Source of the DNA: Fidelibacterota bacterium 408169
Lineage (GTDB): Bacteria > Fidelibacterota > Marinisomatia > Marinisomatales > TCS55
DNA: 64,000 nucleotides
Assembly: GCA_002256485.1 (NCBI GenBank)
Contig: NNSG01000002.1
Coordinates: 186,001-250,000 of the forward strand
Direction of reading: 5' to 3'
Under the pieces are notes generated by a model. It made no database searches. It was not told the DNA's origin and was given only the letters and a program-made list of their open reading frames with translations. Numbering within the stretch: position 1 is the stretch's first letter; each line of letters begins with the position of its first letter. Of the stretch, positions 56,479 through 64,000 are shown one piece after another. The translations under genes and the position numbers were made by a program.

Positions 56479-56522
56479 TTTATTAAAGGTTGGGTTAATT
56501 TTTCAGTGCGCTGGAACACACT

Positions 56523-57149
56523 TTATTCTTCTTCAGCGATCAACTCATCAATCAGTGCGGATAATTCTCCTTCCAGATCTTCGCCTTCATGGAATCCCTG
56601 CCTTGCTTCACGGATCGTCTGGAATTTATCAATGACAAAGAGTCTAGGCAATGTTTTTGCACCATAGCGTTCTTTAGCCACTCCGCGGGTATCGAATAAG
56701 ATGGGGATTGTAATTCCTTTATCAGCTAAGAATGGCCCGGCTTTAGGTGAATCTTCAAAACCAGGATTATTGCGGGTTGCTTCTGTAATATCTACCAGGA
56801 AAAATTTGACTGGCTCATTTTTGTAGGCTTGATATACATTTTCCAGATGTGGAAGTTCTTTCATACAGGGTTTACACCATGTAGCAAAAAAGCTTAATAC
56901 CATAGGATAACGATCTGGCTGAGACATGAATTTGCGTAATTTTTTATCTCGCTCTACCGTCCAGTTTTTCAAAAATTCAAATTTCCCCGGAGCATACATA
57001 AGTGCCCATGATGGAGCTAAGTCTCCGGGTTTTAAACCGGGGTCTTTGGTTGTATCATCAGGCACAACAGCAACTTCCCCAACGTCTTGGGCGATACCAA
57101 GACCCCATGCAATTAATAGTATACTTATCCATTTAATTAGAATATTCAC
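56523..57149 (-). CDS. TlpA-like periplasmic thioredoxin
   Basis: A 208-residue exported thioredoxin-fold protein. A signal sequence at about 1-20 precedes a peroxiredoxin/TlpA-like domain with the redox motif ATWCKPCMKELPHLE (CKPC), followed by a cis-Pro loop region AKTLPRLFVI. Such proteins reduce or isomerise disulfides or heme-binding cysteines outside the cytoplasm. Its neighbours include two CsgG-like proteins with a conserved cysteine pair and a protein with a CxxCH heme motif, which are plausible clients (inference). Terminates 44 bases before the CsgG-like copy 2. Confidence 0.8.
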   Translation of the reverse strand: MNILIKWISILLIAWGLGIAQDVGEVAVVPDDTTKDPGLKPGDLAPSWALMYAPGKFEFLKNWTVERDKKLRKFMSQPDRYPMVLSFFATWCKPCMKELPHLENVYQAYKNEPVKFFLVDITEATRNNPGFEDSPKAGPFLADKGITIPILFDTRGVAKERYGAKTLPRLFVIDKFQTIREARQGFHEGEDLEGELSALIDELIAEEE

Positions 57150-57324
57150 AATTAACCTTTCACTAATTTAAGTTTGCTTTTTATTCCTATTCATTAACCT
57201 ATCAAAGGTTGCCTGTCCGCCTATCTACTGGAATAGAATGTTGAGTAAAAACCTTTGACAGTTTTTTACATCGGTGTTCTTTGAACAAGGTAATTTTAAA
57301 AAATAAATATTTCATTTAGAAAAA

Positions 57325-58149
57325 TCAATCTAAAACAAAAAGTACTCGGCAGTCTCGGAGAACTCCATGCGCACTGTTAGCAGATTGTATTTTCATTACA
57401 TCAGCGTTGGCGATAACAACATCCGCTTTATTTGCACCGCTGGCTGAAACACCTTTTATGACCAGAGGATTGCCTTTAACTCGGTCATCTGCAGATGCTT
57501 TATCAAGCCCTTTCGCATAGCCGGCTACACCATTTTGGATAGAATACTCCCGCGTATAATTTCCTGGCCCATAAACAACTCCGCCGTTTTGATCCAAGAT
57601 TCTTGGTGACATGGCGGGGCGTAAACCTAAACCCCGAACATCAATAATTAAACCAGTGATACCCGAAGTTGTTGGTCCGCTTGTTTCAGATGTTTCTGGT
57701 GCTGTACCGGGAGCAAGTGATGGGAGAAAACCTGTTGGTGGTGTTATAACATCCGAAATTCCGCTCATAGGAACTTCATAAGTCACTTCAATGGATGTAT
57801 CACTTAAATATCTCGGTTCACCCACTTGCCTTGCACCACGGATGGCACCTTGAACGCGGGACTTGATCACATCATCAAACATGGCATTACTCATGGTCGT
57901 CTCGCTGGTAACAACAACACCATTTACAATTTCAATCAACTGTCGCATGGCATCCTGTTTTGCGATTCGAAGAGCAGCCCGGCGAGCTTGTCCTGCATTG
58001 ATCACATTTTCCGGAATAAATCCTATTCCCGTTGCTTGGATAGTCCGATCAGAATAATTAATAGATCCTCTGTCAAACTGTTCGCCCACAAAAGACGATT
58101 GTGCTGAAAGAAGACCGAAACAGAATAATATGCTAATTAGCTTTTTCAT
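57325..58149 (-). CDS. LPP20/FlgT_N-like secreted protein
   Basis: A 274-residue exported protein (signal CFGLLSAQ). The N-terminal domain TIQATGIGFIP...INAGQARRAALRIAKQDAMRQLIEIVNGVVV is the alanine-rich helix pattern of LPP20/DUF400-type domains, also seen in FlgT and outer-membrane assembly factors. The C-terminal part (about 170-274) includes GLIIDVRGLGLRPAMSPRILD and a KGNPLVIKGV segment, which recur in proteins of this type but have no known activity. It lacks a lipobox. It is 14 bases downstream of a related gene, so the two are probably co-expressed. Confidence 0.65.
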   Translation of the reverse strand: MKKLISILFCFGLLSAQSSFVGEQFDRGSINYSDRTIQATGIGFIPENVINAGQARRAALRIAKQDAMRQLIEIVNGVVVTSETTMSNAMFDDVIKSRVQGAIRGARQVGEPRYLSDTSIEVTYEVPMSGISDVITPPTGFLPSLAPGTAPETSETSGPTTSGITGLIIDVRGLGLRPAMSPRILDQNGGVVYGPGNYTREYSIQNGVAGYAKGLDKASADDRVKGNPLVIKGVSASGANKADVVIANADVMKIQSANSAHGVLRDCRVLFVLD

Positions 58150-58163
58150 AACTTACCTCGCTG

Positions 58164-59282
58164 TTATTGAATGATTTCTACTGTAATTCTATTTCCGGAA
58201 AGACCGGTCACTTTAAAATCCAATCCATCGGGAGACGTTCGGCTTAAGCCCATGGCTAGCGCTTGGGCTTTCCCTTCGAATTCAACCTCAAATTCTGCTA
58301 CACTTTCATTCAAACTTTTGGCGTAAGCATTCCTGATTCCCGAAACAGTCTGTGCGTTTAAAAATGATTCAAATGTCATGTAAGACATAAAATCCGCGTT
58401 ATTCAAAACAATATATACTTTGATGAAATTGGATTGTTGTGTACTCCATTTTTGGATTAGCTGCCTGATTATTTCCTTCCCCAACTTCCCGGCGGCATCA
58501 TTTGTTGCATTCACACCAGCCGTAGAAACTGAAATGTGTGGTTTTTTACCATGGGCATTTGGTACGACTGCCAAGATTTCACCTGTATCAGCGCGAACTA
58601 TTTTACCGTTAATGTCGGCTTGGCCGGAATACATATTATACACCTTTCCACCGGATGATATCTTTGCCATACCAATAACAATCACTTCCGCTCCAAGTTG
58701 TGTTGCTATTGTTGCTGCGGCAGATACATTCCCTGCAAGAGCGCTTTCATAATCAGGTTGACCTTTTAAAGCTGCGACCAATTGACGATCGACTACATCA
58801 AACCCTTTTTCATAAAACATGCTTAATAATTTCGTTTCAGCAAAATCAGTGGGAGTATTGTCAATAAGATTCTCTTCCCTGATCATAAATATTATACGGG
58901 GACGATTCATGGCATTCAGCAACGTTTGGAGTGCGGCCTCATCCTGCATGACTTGATCCAGCATTTGAGTTACTTCTGCATTAATGGATATTTCCCAGAG
59001 GCCATCGGGCCCTTGGCTTTCAGAAACGATTTTAAATGTTTTTATAAACCCTTGGGCTTTGGAATATATATTATCACTTAAGGATGTGGCGGTTACGACT
59101 GTTTCAGAGGAAATAAACGCACCCAATCCTACTTCTACAGCATCTCGTTTCGCCTGTTCAATAGCTGCGTCTTTTGTTTGCCCATAACCAACTCCCTGGG
59201 CCGTTTGTCCCTGAGCCCAAATGAACGATATGGTTAAACAGATGGCTATACAAATCGTTTTAGTATGTAAAAAGGTCTTCAT
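58164..59282 (-). CDS. FlgT-like secreted protein (LPP20 plus CsgG/LpoB-like domain)
   Basis: A 372-residue exported protein (signal ending near SFIWAQG). Residues about 25-110 form an LPP20/FlgT_N-like domain (GVGYGQTKDAAIEQAKRDAVEVGLGAFI). A middle FlgT/LpoB-like alpha/beta domain includes IIFMIREEN, LLSMFYEKGFDVVDRQ and LGAEVIVIGMAKIS, and a C-terminal domain follows from about 270. True FlgT is a flagellar H-ring protein; no flagellar gene is in the window, so I infer a non-flagellar envelope role related to the CsgG-like proteins. First gene of the minus-strand run that includes the giant protein. Confidence 0.68.
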   Translation of the reverse strand: MKTFLHTKTICIAICLTISFIWAQGQTAQGVGYGQTKDAAIEQAKRDAVEVGLGAFISSETVVTATSLSDNIYSKAQGFIKTFKIVSESQGPDGLWEISINAEVTQMLDQVMQDEAALQTLLNAMNRPRIIFMIREENLIDNTPTDFAETKLLSMFYEKGFDVVDRQLVAALKGQPDYESALAGNVSAAATIATQLGAEVIVIGMAKISSGGKVYNMYSGQADINGKIVRADTGEILAVVPNAHGKKPHISVSTAGVNATNDAAGKLGKEIIRQLIQKWSTQQSNFIKVYIVLNNADFMSYMTFESFLNAQTVSGIRNAYAKSLNESVAEFEVEFEGKAQALAMGLSRTSPDGLDFKVTGLSGNRITVEIIQ

Positions 59283-59360
59283 TCTTTATTAATCCCCTGC
59301 ATTGAATATTGAGTTAAATTATCTAATTGTACTCCGATTTGCAATGATAAACATCATTAC

Positions 59361-59378
59361 ATGTGATCTATATCATAT
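59361..59378. promoter_or_regulatory. CRP-like palindrome in a divergent intergenic region
   Basis: ATGTGATCTATATCATAT is palindromic at 14 of 18 positions and resembles a CRP/FNR family site (TGTGA-N6-TCAxA). It lies 79 bases before the FlgT-like gene and 79 bases before the TPR-SLH gene. A membrane cyclase in the same window makes cAMP-dependent control conceivable, but one weak match has little weight. Confidence 0.3.
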
Positions 59379-59456
59379 TATAAGATTCACAGGCTTTATT
59401 TTCTATCAATTTTACCCTATATTCCAGCAAGATTACTAACCAAAAAGGGTTCTACC

Positions 59457-60575
59457 ATGAAGCATTATCTATATTTAACACTTGCAATCCTTCTACTTGT
59501 TGGTTGCAGTCAAAAACCCCAAAGTGATGTGGATACACCTGAATACCATTTTAAAGCGGGTATTCGAGCTGTAGAAACCGGGGAATACAATGCAGCATTA
59601 ACATCTTTTCAGCGCTCAGTCGATCTCGATAAAAAATTTGCACCAGGATATTGCGGTTTGGGACTCGCACACGCACACCTTGGCAACGTCAAAGAAGCCA
59701 AGAAAAATGTGGATAAGGGTGTAAGTAAAGGGAAGAAAGATCCCGATGTTTTGGCCTTGGGCGCACGTGTTTGGATCACCTTGCGTGAGCATGAAAAGAA
59801 ATGGTTTAAGCGGGCCACTAAACTGCTCGATAAATCTCTAAAACGAAAGAAAAATCACGAAGCATCCTTGTACTATTACGGCGTTGCTCACTTGTACAAT
59901 TATGAATTTGAAGAAGCCGGGTCGTATTTCCGAAAAGTTGTGGCAAAGAAAGGTGATTACGCCGGCAAAGCAGATACCAAGTGGAATCTAGCCCAGAAAA
60001 TTGTTCGGGCTATGCCGGGAACTCCCGTTGGGAAAAAAGTGGCACTCCACGAAAAAATAACCCGTGCTGATCTTGCTGTATTATTTGCCGAAGAATTAAA
60101 AATCAGCGAACTGTTTGCTAAAATGCCCCAGCAGAATAGCGGATTTCAGACGCCGGGGCAATCCAGCGTAAGCGGGAGTTCAGCAGCAAATCCAATTGAT
60201 AGCCGCGGACATTGGGCAGAAACATGGATCAATGAAATGACTAAATACAGTGTCTTGGAAGTAAGCCCGGACAGAAAATTTTATCCGGAAGAAGTTATTT
60301 CAAGAGCTGAATATGCTATGGCTGTGCAACGTTTATTGGTCGTTGCGACACGAGATGCTGGATTGGAAACACGGTATTTCGGTGAAAGTCCTTCCCGTTT
60401 CAGCGACGTACCCAGTAGTCATTTTGCTTACAATGCCATGGCCCTTTGTGCTGAACGAGGCATTATGCAAGCGGATATGATTACCGGGAATTTTAATCCT
60501 TCAGGATTTGTTACTGGTGCTGACGCATTGCTTATTATCCGGGGGATTCAAAGTTCTTTGCGAATGACGTTTTAG
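59457..60575 (+). CDS. Lipoprotein with TPR repeats and SLH domains
   Basis: A 372-residue lipoprotein: signal ILLLVGCSQ with the lipobox cysteine at about residue 17. Residues about 28-190 contain TPR helices (EYHFKAGIRAVETGEYNAALTSFQRSV and following). Residues about 250-372 hold S-layer homology elements: HWAETWINEMTKYSVLE, FYPEEVISRAEYAMAVQRL, RFSDVPSSHFAYNAMALCAERGIM, FNPSGFVTGADALLIIRG. SLH modules in diderms bind cell-wall polymers, so it may tie the outer membrane to the wall while the TPR part binds partners. Followed by its own terminator. Confidence 0.82.
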   Translation: MKHYLYLTLAILLLVGCSQKPQSDVDTPEYHFKAGIRAVETGEYNAALTSFQRSVDLDKKFAPGYCGLGLAHAHLGNVKEAKKNVDKGVSKGKKDPDVLALGARVWITLREHEKKWFKRATKLLDKSLKRKKNHEASLYYYGVAHLYNYEFEEAGSYFRKVVAKKGDYAGKADTKWNLAQKIVRAMPGTPVGKKVALHEKITRADLAVLFAEELKISELFAKMPQQNSGFQTPGQSSVSGSSAANPIDSRGHWAETWINEMTKYSVLEVSPDRKFYPEEVISRAEYAMAVQRLLVVATRDAGLETRYFGESPSRFSDVPSSHFAYNAMALCAERGIMQADMITGNFNPSGFVTGADALLIIRGIQSSLRMTF

Positions 60576-60601
60576 TTTTAATTCAGACTTTTGTTTAAAT
60601 T

Positions 60602-60631
60602 AAAGGCACATCAAATTGATGTGCCTTTTTT
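60602..60631 (+). terminator. Intrinsic terminator after the TPR-SLH gene
   Basis: AAAGGCACATCAA (60602-60614) and TTGATGTGCCTTT (60616-60628) form a stem ending in a T6 run (60626-60631). The next start codon is at 60635, so the hairpin also occupies the whole leader of the PAP2-type gene. Confidence 0.88.
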
Positions 60632-60634
60632 ATT

Positions 60635-61465
60635 ATGTTAAATATTATTGATAAACTGCTTCTACTCTACGAACTGCTCCTTACGGTGCACATACTGTTA
60701 TTTAATTTTACAATCCCCGATTGGGCAGAACATCTTCAACTAAATTTTATTATTACTGGGTGGATATTTTTTTCAGCGTGGGCAGCTAACCATTTTAAGC
60801 GCCAACCATTTAAATTCCTCCACACGTTCTACCCGGTGTTTTTGCTCATTTGGCATTATCCCCAAGCGTGCGAATTACAATATTCAGTCATTCCTTTCAG
60901 CTTGGATCCAATGTTAATAAAATGGGATCTGGCTATTTTTAAATTGCCCCTTTATTATGTCATTCCACAAAAGTTAAATCTCTTGGGTCTGGAAATTTTC
61001 CACTTTTTCTATTTTGCATATTACCTGTTACTTGGTGTACCTGCTTGGATTGTTTATAAGAAAAGACATCCTAAAATAAGTGAATACATTTTTGTAATAA
61101 TATTTACGACGACTTTACACCAATGGTTACTGATTTTTCTCCCGGCGGATGGTCCAATTCCTTTACGCTCAGAAATAATACCCCATGGTGTATTAATGAT
61201 ACCTATCATGAATTTGATTTATACACTCCATCCCGGCGGCGGTGCGTTTCCCAGTCTGCATGTTGCCGGAGCAATGATCACCTGTGTCTATGCAAATATA
61301 TTTCTTCCCGGTCGAAAATGGTTATGGATCATTGCTTTTTTGTTGATCACTTTTTCTACGTTTGTGTGTTCTTTCCATTATCCAATTGACAGTCTTGTTG
61401 GAATATTTACCGGTTGGATTTGTTATATTTATGCACCTCGTATTTACGATTATGTTCGCAAATAA
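60635..61465 (+). CDS. PAP2-superfamily (Aur1/Ipt1-like) membrane protein
   Basis: A 276-residue protein with about six membrane helices. The late motifs PGGGAFPSLHVAGAM and CSFHYPIDSLVG correspond to the C2 (PSxH) and C3 (HxxxD) phosphatase motifs of the PAP2 group, in the form seen in inositolphosphoryl-transferase-like members. It likely hydrolyses or transfers a lipid phosphate at the membrane; substrate unknown. The start at ATG 60635 follows a terminator by 4 bases and has no Shine-Dalgarno, so it may be read from low-level read-through or begin further in at the next Met. It overlaps the following lipoprotein gene by 14 bases. Confidence 0.75.
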   Translation: MLNIIDKLLLLYELLLTVHILLFNFTIPDWAEHLQLNFIITGWIFFSAWAANHFKRQPFKFLHTFYPVFLLIWHYPQACELQYSVIPFSLDPMLIKWDLAIFKLPLYYVIPQKLNLLGLEIFHFFYFAYYLLLGVPAWIVYKKRHPKISEYIFVIIFTTTLHQWLLIFLPADGPIPLRSEIIPHGVLMIPIMNLIYTLHPGGGAFPSLHVAGAMITCVYANIFLPGRKWLWIIAFLLITFSTFVCSFHYPIDSLVGIFTGWICYIYAPRIYDYVRK

Positions 61466-62429
61466 TAAAATTAATTTTGTTATTCTTACCTTTGCTGGTA
61501 TACTTTTCACCAGTTGTGTTGAAACGCTCATTTTTGTTTCGGTTCATCCAGATGGCCATTATACAATGAATTTCATATCCAAAGGTGATTCCACCGATGT
61601 TTTTAATAATGACTTTCCCCATCCAGCTGGCCTGGACTGGAATACCCATGTTACAAAAGAAAAAAGAGATGATGATGACATTTGGATTATGTCCACTAAA
61701 GGAATTATAACAAATTCGTATATTTTTACATCCAGAAATGATTCATTAACTGTCCTTCAGCATCCGATACAAATAATAAAAAAGGATGGATATTTTGCTA
61801 CGCATTATATTTTACAAAACCTATTTAAAGGACGACAGGTTTATCGAAAATATCCTGCCTTCGGTAAAAGCCTCCAGGAAAGTGACTCCGATTCAACTCG
61901 CTGGTTGGATGAAGCCTTTTATTATATATGCTCTCATGGTCTGAAGGATTTACAAAATGATCCATCAACCACCATTGACAATGAACTGGCTGAACGAGTT
62001 GAAAACCATATTCACAATACACTGGCCAGAGTGAGTCAAAAGGCATTATTTGATGAACTGGATAATAAGCAATCCTTTATTGAGCAAATGCTAAAGCCTT
62101 TTAGCAGAGACTTGCCAATTGGTTACAGCACGTTATTAAGTAATGCAACTGACGTTTATGAAGAGGAGTTGGAATTGACAAGTGATTTGCAGGATGATCA
62201 ATTTGAATATCGGGTACTATTGCCCGGAGTCATTACTTCTACCAATGCGGATACCATTTCCGGTGATACATTAAAGTGGTCATTCGGACTACAGGATTAT
62301 ATTAACGATGATTATGTGATTGAGGCAGCATCCGTTGTGTATTCACCACAACGTATTCAAGCTACAGTTCTTATCACTGCTGGATTATTCTTAATAATTT
62401 TATTTTTAGTTTACAAACGGAGAAAGTAA
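61452..62429 (+). CDS. Lipoprotein with C-terminal membrane helix, function unknown
   Basis: I do not recognise the family. From ATG 61452 (inside the end of the previous gene) the protein has 325 residues and starts with a signal and lipobox LTFAGILFTSC, Cys near residue 21. The frame extends to 61362, but the added part is antisense-free overlap with the PAP2 gene and lacks signal character. The body is a charged, mixed alpha/beta region with no evident repeat or catalytic motif; the end ITAGLFLIILFLVYKRRK is a membrane helix with a positive tail. The coupled position after a PAP2-type enzyme suggests an envelope role. Confidence 0.65.
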   Translation: MFANNKINFVILTFAGILFTSCVETLIFVSVHPDGHYTMNFISKGDSTDVFNNDFPHPAGLDWNTHVTKEKRDDDDIWIMSTKGIITNSYIFTSRNDSLTVLQHPIQIIKKDGYFATHYILQNLFKGRQVYRKYPAFGKSLQESDSDSTRWLDEAFYYICSHGLKDLQNDPSTTIDNELAERVENHIHNTLARVSQKALFDELDNKQSFIEQMLKPFSRDLPIGYSTLLSNATDVYEEELELTSDLQDDQFEYRVLLPGVITSTNADTISGDTLKWSFGLQDYINDDYVIEAASVVYSPQRIQATVLITAGLFLIILFLVYKRRK

Positions 62430-62430
62430 A

Positions 62431-62847
62431 ATGAAAAAACTGATTTTATTACTTCTTCCATTATTGATTTTTGCCAAACCAAAATTTAATGATGCTGATT
62501 TAAAATCCATGACACCACGATATTTTCATCGCAACCATTCAGCTCCAAAATTGTTAGGCGTTAATATTTATAAAACCAGGCAAGGGCGTGTGTATCAAGT
62601 AGATATAAAAGTTGATCGTAATCGTGCAAATGAAGATTTGGAGTTTGCTTATTCTGCATTAACAAATATGGGACAATATGCCAAAAAACAGTTCAACCAG
62701 TTTATTGTTGTTATACACAGCGAAGTTCGCGGTGAACCACCCCTAGTATGTATAGGTAAAGCAAAATGCAGCATTGACTGTTTCATTCACCAAAAAGTCA
62801 GCTATGAAAAGTGGTATAAGGACTGTATTTATTTTAAGGAATTGTAG
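62431..62847 (+). CDS. Small secreted protein, function unknown
   Basis: A 138-residue exported protein (signal KKLILLLLPLLIFAK) not recognised further. It carries four cysteines near the C terminus (VCIGKAKCSIDCFIH and YKDCIYF), which could form disulfides in the periplasm. The ATG follows the previous stop by one base, so the three genes from 60635 look like one unit. Confidence 0.6.
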   Translation: MKKLILLLLPLLIFAKPKFNDADLKSMTPRYFHRNHSAPKLLGVNIYKTRQGRVYQVDIKVDRNRANEDLEFAYSALTNMGQYAKKQFNQFIVVIHSEVRGEPPLVCIGKAKCSIDCFIHQKVSYEKWYKDCIYFKEL

Positions 62848-62926
62848 AAGTACAGAAAGTTATAGACATAACTTTTGAGAGAGTGAAAAAACATAAGAAT
62901 TGTATTAGTATTTATTTTGATTATTG

Positions 62927-62955
62927 TTTACAATTTTCCATTAAAATTATATACC
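62927..62955 (+). promoter_or_regulatory. Candidate promoter of the class V aminotransferase gene
   Basis: TTTACA (62927-62932) and TATACC (62950-62955) with 17-base spacing, in an AT-rich gap, 40 bases before the start codon. A sigma70-like reading only. Confidence 0.3.
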
Positions 62956-62994
62956 TTTTAAACAACTCTCTAACAATACTTAAAAACCATTACT

Positions 62995-64000
62995 ATGCAA
63001 AAAGTCAATAATTCTCTTAACCTATTATCCAAAGTTGCGGCAGATTTTATCGGTCTGGATACAGTTTATAAAACCGCAGATGGTGAAAAAAGTCGCCGTA
63101 TTTATTTGGATTCCACAGCTTCAACACTAATGATGGGTGTAGCCCATGATGCCTTGGAAGCTTTTTATGACCATTATGCAAATACACACAGTGTGCTGCA
63201 TTTTTCTGCGCGCATATCTACAGATTTATATTATTGGGCTCATGATAGAATTCTTTCCTTTTTGAAGGCTGACCCCGATTCCTATGCATGTTTTTTCACT
63301 GGAAGTGGAACTACAGCAGGGATTAACCGCCTAGCCCGTGTATTTCGCGATAACAGACCCGATAGAGATACCGCTCTAGTTTCTTTAATGGAACATCATT
63401 CTAATGATCTTCCTCATCGCAAGCATATGAATAAAGTTATCCATTTACCACTGGATAATCACCAAGGTCAACCAGGATGCATTAATCTTGAAGCCCTTGA
63501 GTTTGAATTAAGCAAAAACAGTGAAAAAGTAAATTATGTAGCAGTAACCGGGGTAAGCAATGTAACAGGTATTATTAATCCCATTCATGACGTTGCGGAA
63601 ATGGCTCATGAATACGGAGCCTTGGTATTAGTAGACGGAGCCCAGGCGGTTGCCCATATGCCTGTGCAAATGGCTGGTCATAAAAATCCAAATAGAAATA
63701 TAGATGCATTCGTTTTTTCAGGTCATAAAACTTATGTCCCCGGATCCCCCGGAGTTGTAGTCTGTAGAAAGGATATTTTATTAAATATTGAACCTGAAGA
63801 AGTGGGCGGTGGAATGGTGGAAAATGTATACATTGACCGTTACGAAATTAAAAAATCGTTTCCAGACAGGGAAGAAGCAGGAACTCCAAATATTCCGGGA
63901 GCAATAAGTCTCGCTGTAGCAATTGATGTTTTGGATCGCATCGGAATGCAAAAAATCTATGAGGAAGAAGAAGAACTAATATTAATTGCCATGAAGAAAA
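62995..64000 (+). CDS. Class V aminotransferase / cysteine desulfurase-like enzyme (3' truncated)
   Basis: The frame runs open from ATG 62995 to the window end (335 codons seen). It shows the fold-type I class V pattern: IYLDSTASTLMMG, GSGTTAGINRLARVF, MEHHSNDLPHR, GVSNVTGIINP, VDGAQAVAHMPV and the PLP lysine in SGHKTYVPGSPG (Lys245). The EHHSN histidine and the VDGAQ aspartate/glutamine are in place. Group members include cysteine desulfurases and other sulfur- or amino-transferring enzymes; the cysteine loop that decides desulfurase function would lie near or past the edge. Separate unit with a possible own promoter. Confidence 0.82.
   Translation, partial: MQKVNNSLNLLSKVAADFIGLDTVYKTADGEKSRRIYLDSTASTLMMGVAHDALEAFYDHYANTHSVLHFSARISTDLYYWAHDRILSFLKADPDSYACFFTGSGTTAGINRLARVFRDNRPDRDTALVSLMEHHSNDLPHRKHMNKVIHLPLDNHQGQPGCINLEALEFELSKNSEKVNYVAVTGVSNVTGIINPIHDVAEMAHEYGALVLVDGAQAVAHMPVQMAGHKNPNRNIDAFVFSGHKTYVPGSPGVVVCRKDILLNIEPEEVGGGMVENVYIDRYEIKKSFPDREEAGTPNIPGAISLAVAIDVLDRIGMQKIYEEEEELILIAMKK

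Noticed and set aside
57197-57211. AACCT/AGGTT hairpin between the TlpA-like and LPP20-like genes
   Set aside because: Only five pairs and no T-run; insufficient for a terminator.
1-64000. tRNA or rRNA genes
   Set aside because: No tRNA-like cloverleaf elements or rRNA core sequences were recognised by eye; a covariance-model scan would be needed to exclude small RNAs.

Overview
The window reads as a contiguous piece of an AT-rich, diderm, non-photosynthetic bacterial genome. I infer a Marinimicrobia (SAR406) type lineage or a near relative in the Fibrobacterota-Chlorobiota-Bacteroidota assemblage. The reasons are large secreted proteins that end in a 'NYPNPFNP'-type C-terminal sorting domain (type IX secretion style), CsgG-like periplasmic partners, a complete menaquinone pathway, a class II DAHP synthase and a short Bacteroidota-like MenE. 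No rRNA or tRNA is present to fix the taxonomy.

Layout. (1) 1-4599, plus strand: end of threonine synthase, a cystathionine synthase/lyase, chorismate mutase and a pabA-pabB-pabC folate block. (2) 4600-4945: a gene-poor leader that carries a Phe/Tyr-rich leader peptide and an intrinsic terminator. (3) 4946-9617, plus strand: pheA-tyrA-DAHP synthase-aroA-aroE, tightly overlapping. (4) 9631-19076, minus strand: a menaquinone operon read in the order TetR regulator, menG, menI, menF, menD, menB, menA, an alpha/alpha-toroid protein and a fused menC-menE. (5) 19160-22319, plus strand: aroC-aroK-aroB-aroQ, divergent from the TetR gene across a palindromic operator. With region 3 this completes all seven shikimate steps, so one 22-kb block makes chorismate and sends it to Phe/Tyr, p-aminobenzoate and menaquinone. 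(6) 22306-23410: a 5' fragment of an aminotransferase joined to a 3' fragment of proA. (7) 23417-30684, minus strand: carA, three ABC-exporter-type genes, a GxxExxY gene boxed by inverted repeats, and carB. (8) 30731-59282, minus strand: a CHASE2 adenylate cyclase, a FecR-domain protein, a 1335-residue surface protein with a c-type heme motif, a CsgG-like protein, a giant 5591-residue beta-helix/FN3 surface protein, a second CsgG-like protein, a TlpA-like thioredoxin and two LPP20/FlgT-like secreted proteins. (9) 59457-64000, plus strand: a TPR-SLH lipoprotein, a PAP2-family membrane enzyme, a lipoprotein, a small secreted protein and the start of a class V aminotransferase.

The most notable non-gene signals are three. 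First, a classical translation-coupled attenuator (leader peptide with six Phe/Tyr codons in eight, an antiterminator and a U-tailed terminator) lies before the pheA-tyrA-DAHP synthase operon. Second, a perfect 12-bp terminator hairpin with a T7 tail lies inside the first 17 codons of carA. Third, a family of inverted CACAGAG-type repeats has been inserted exactly at gene borders three times. One insertion carries a GxxExxY nuclease-like gene and sits inside the carA-carB operon; the other two look like empty versions within the men operon, where they supply part of menF and the start codon of menD.
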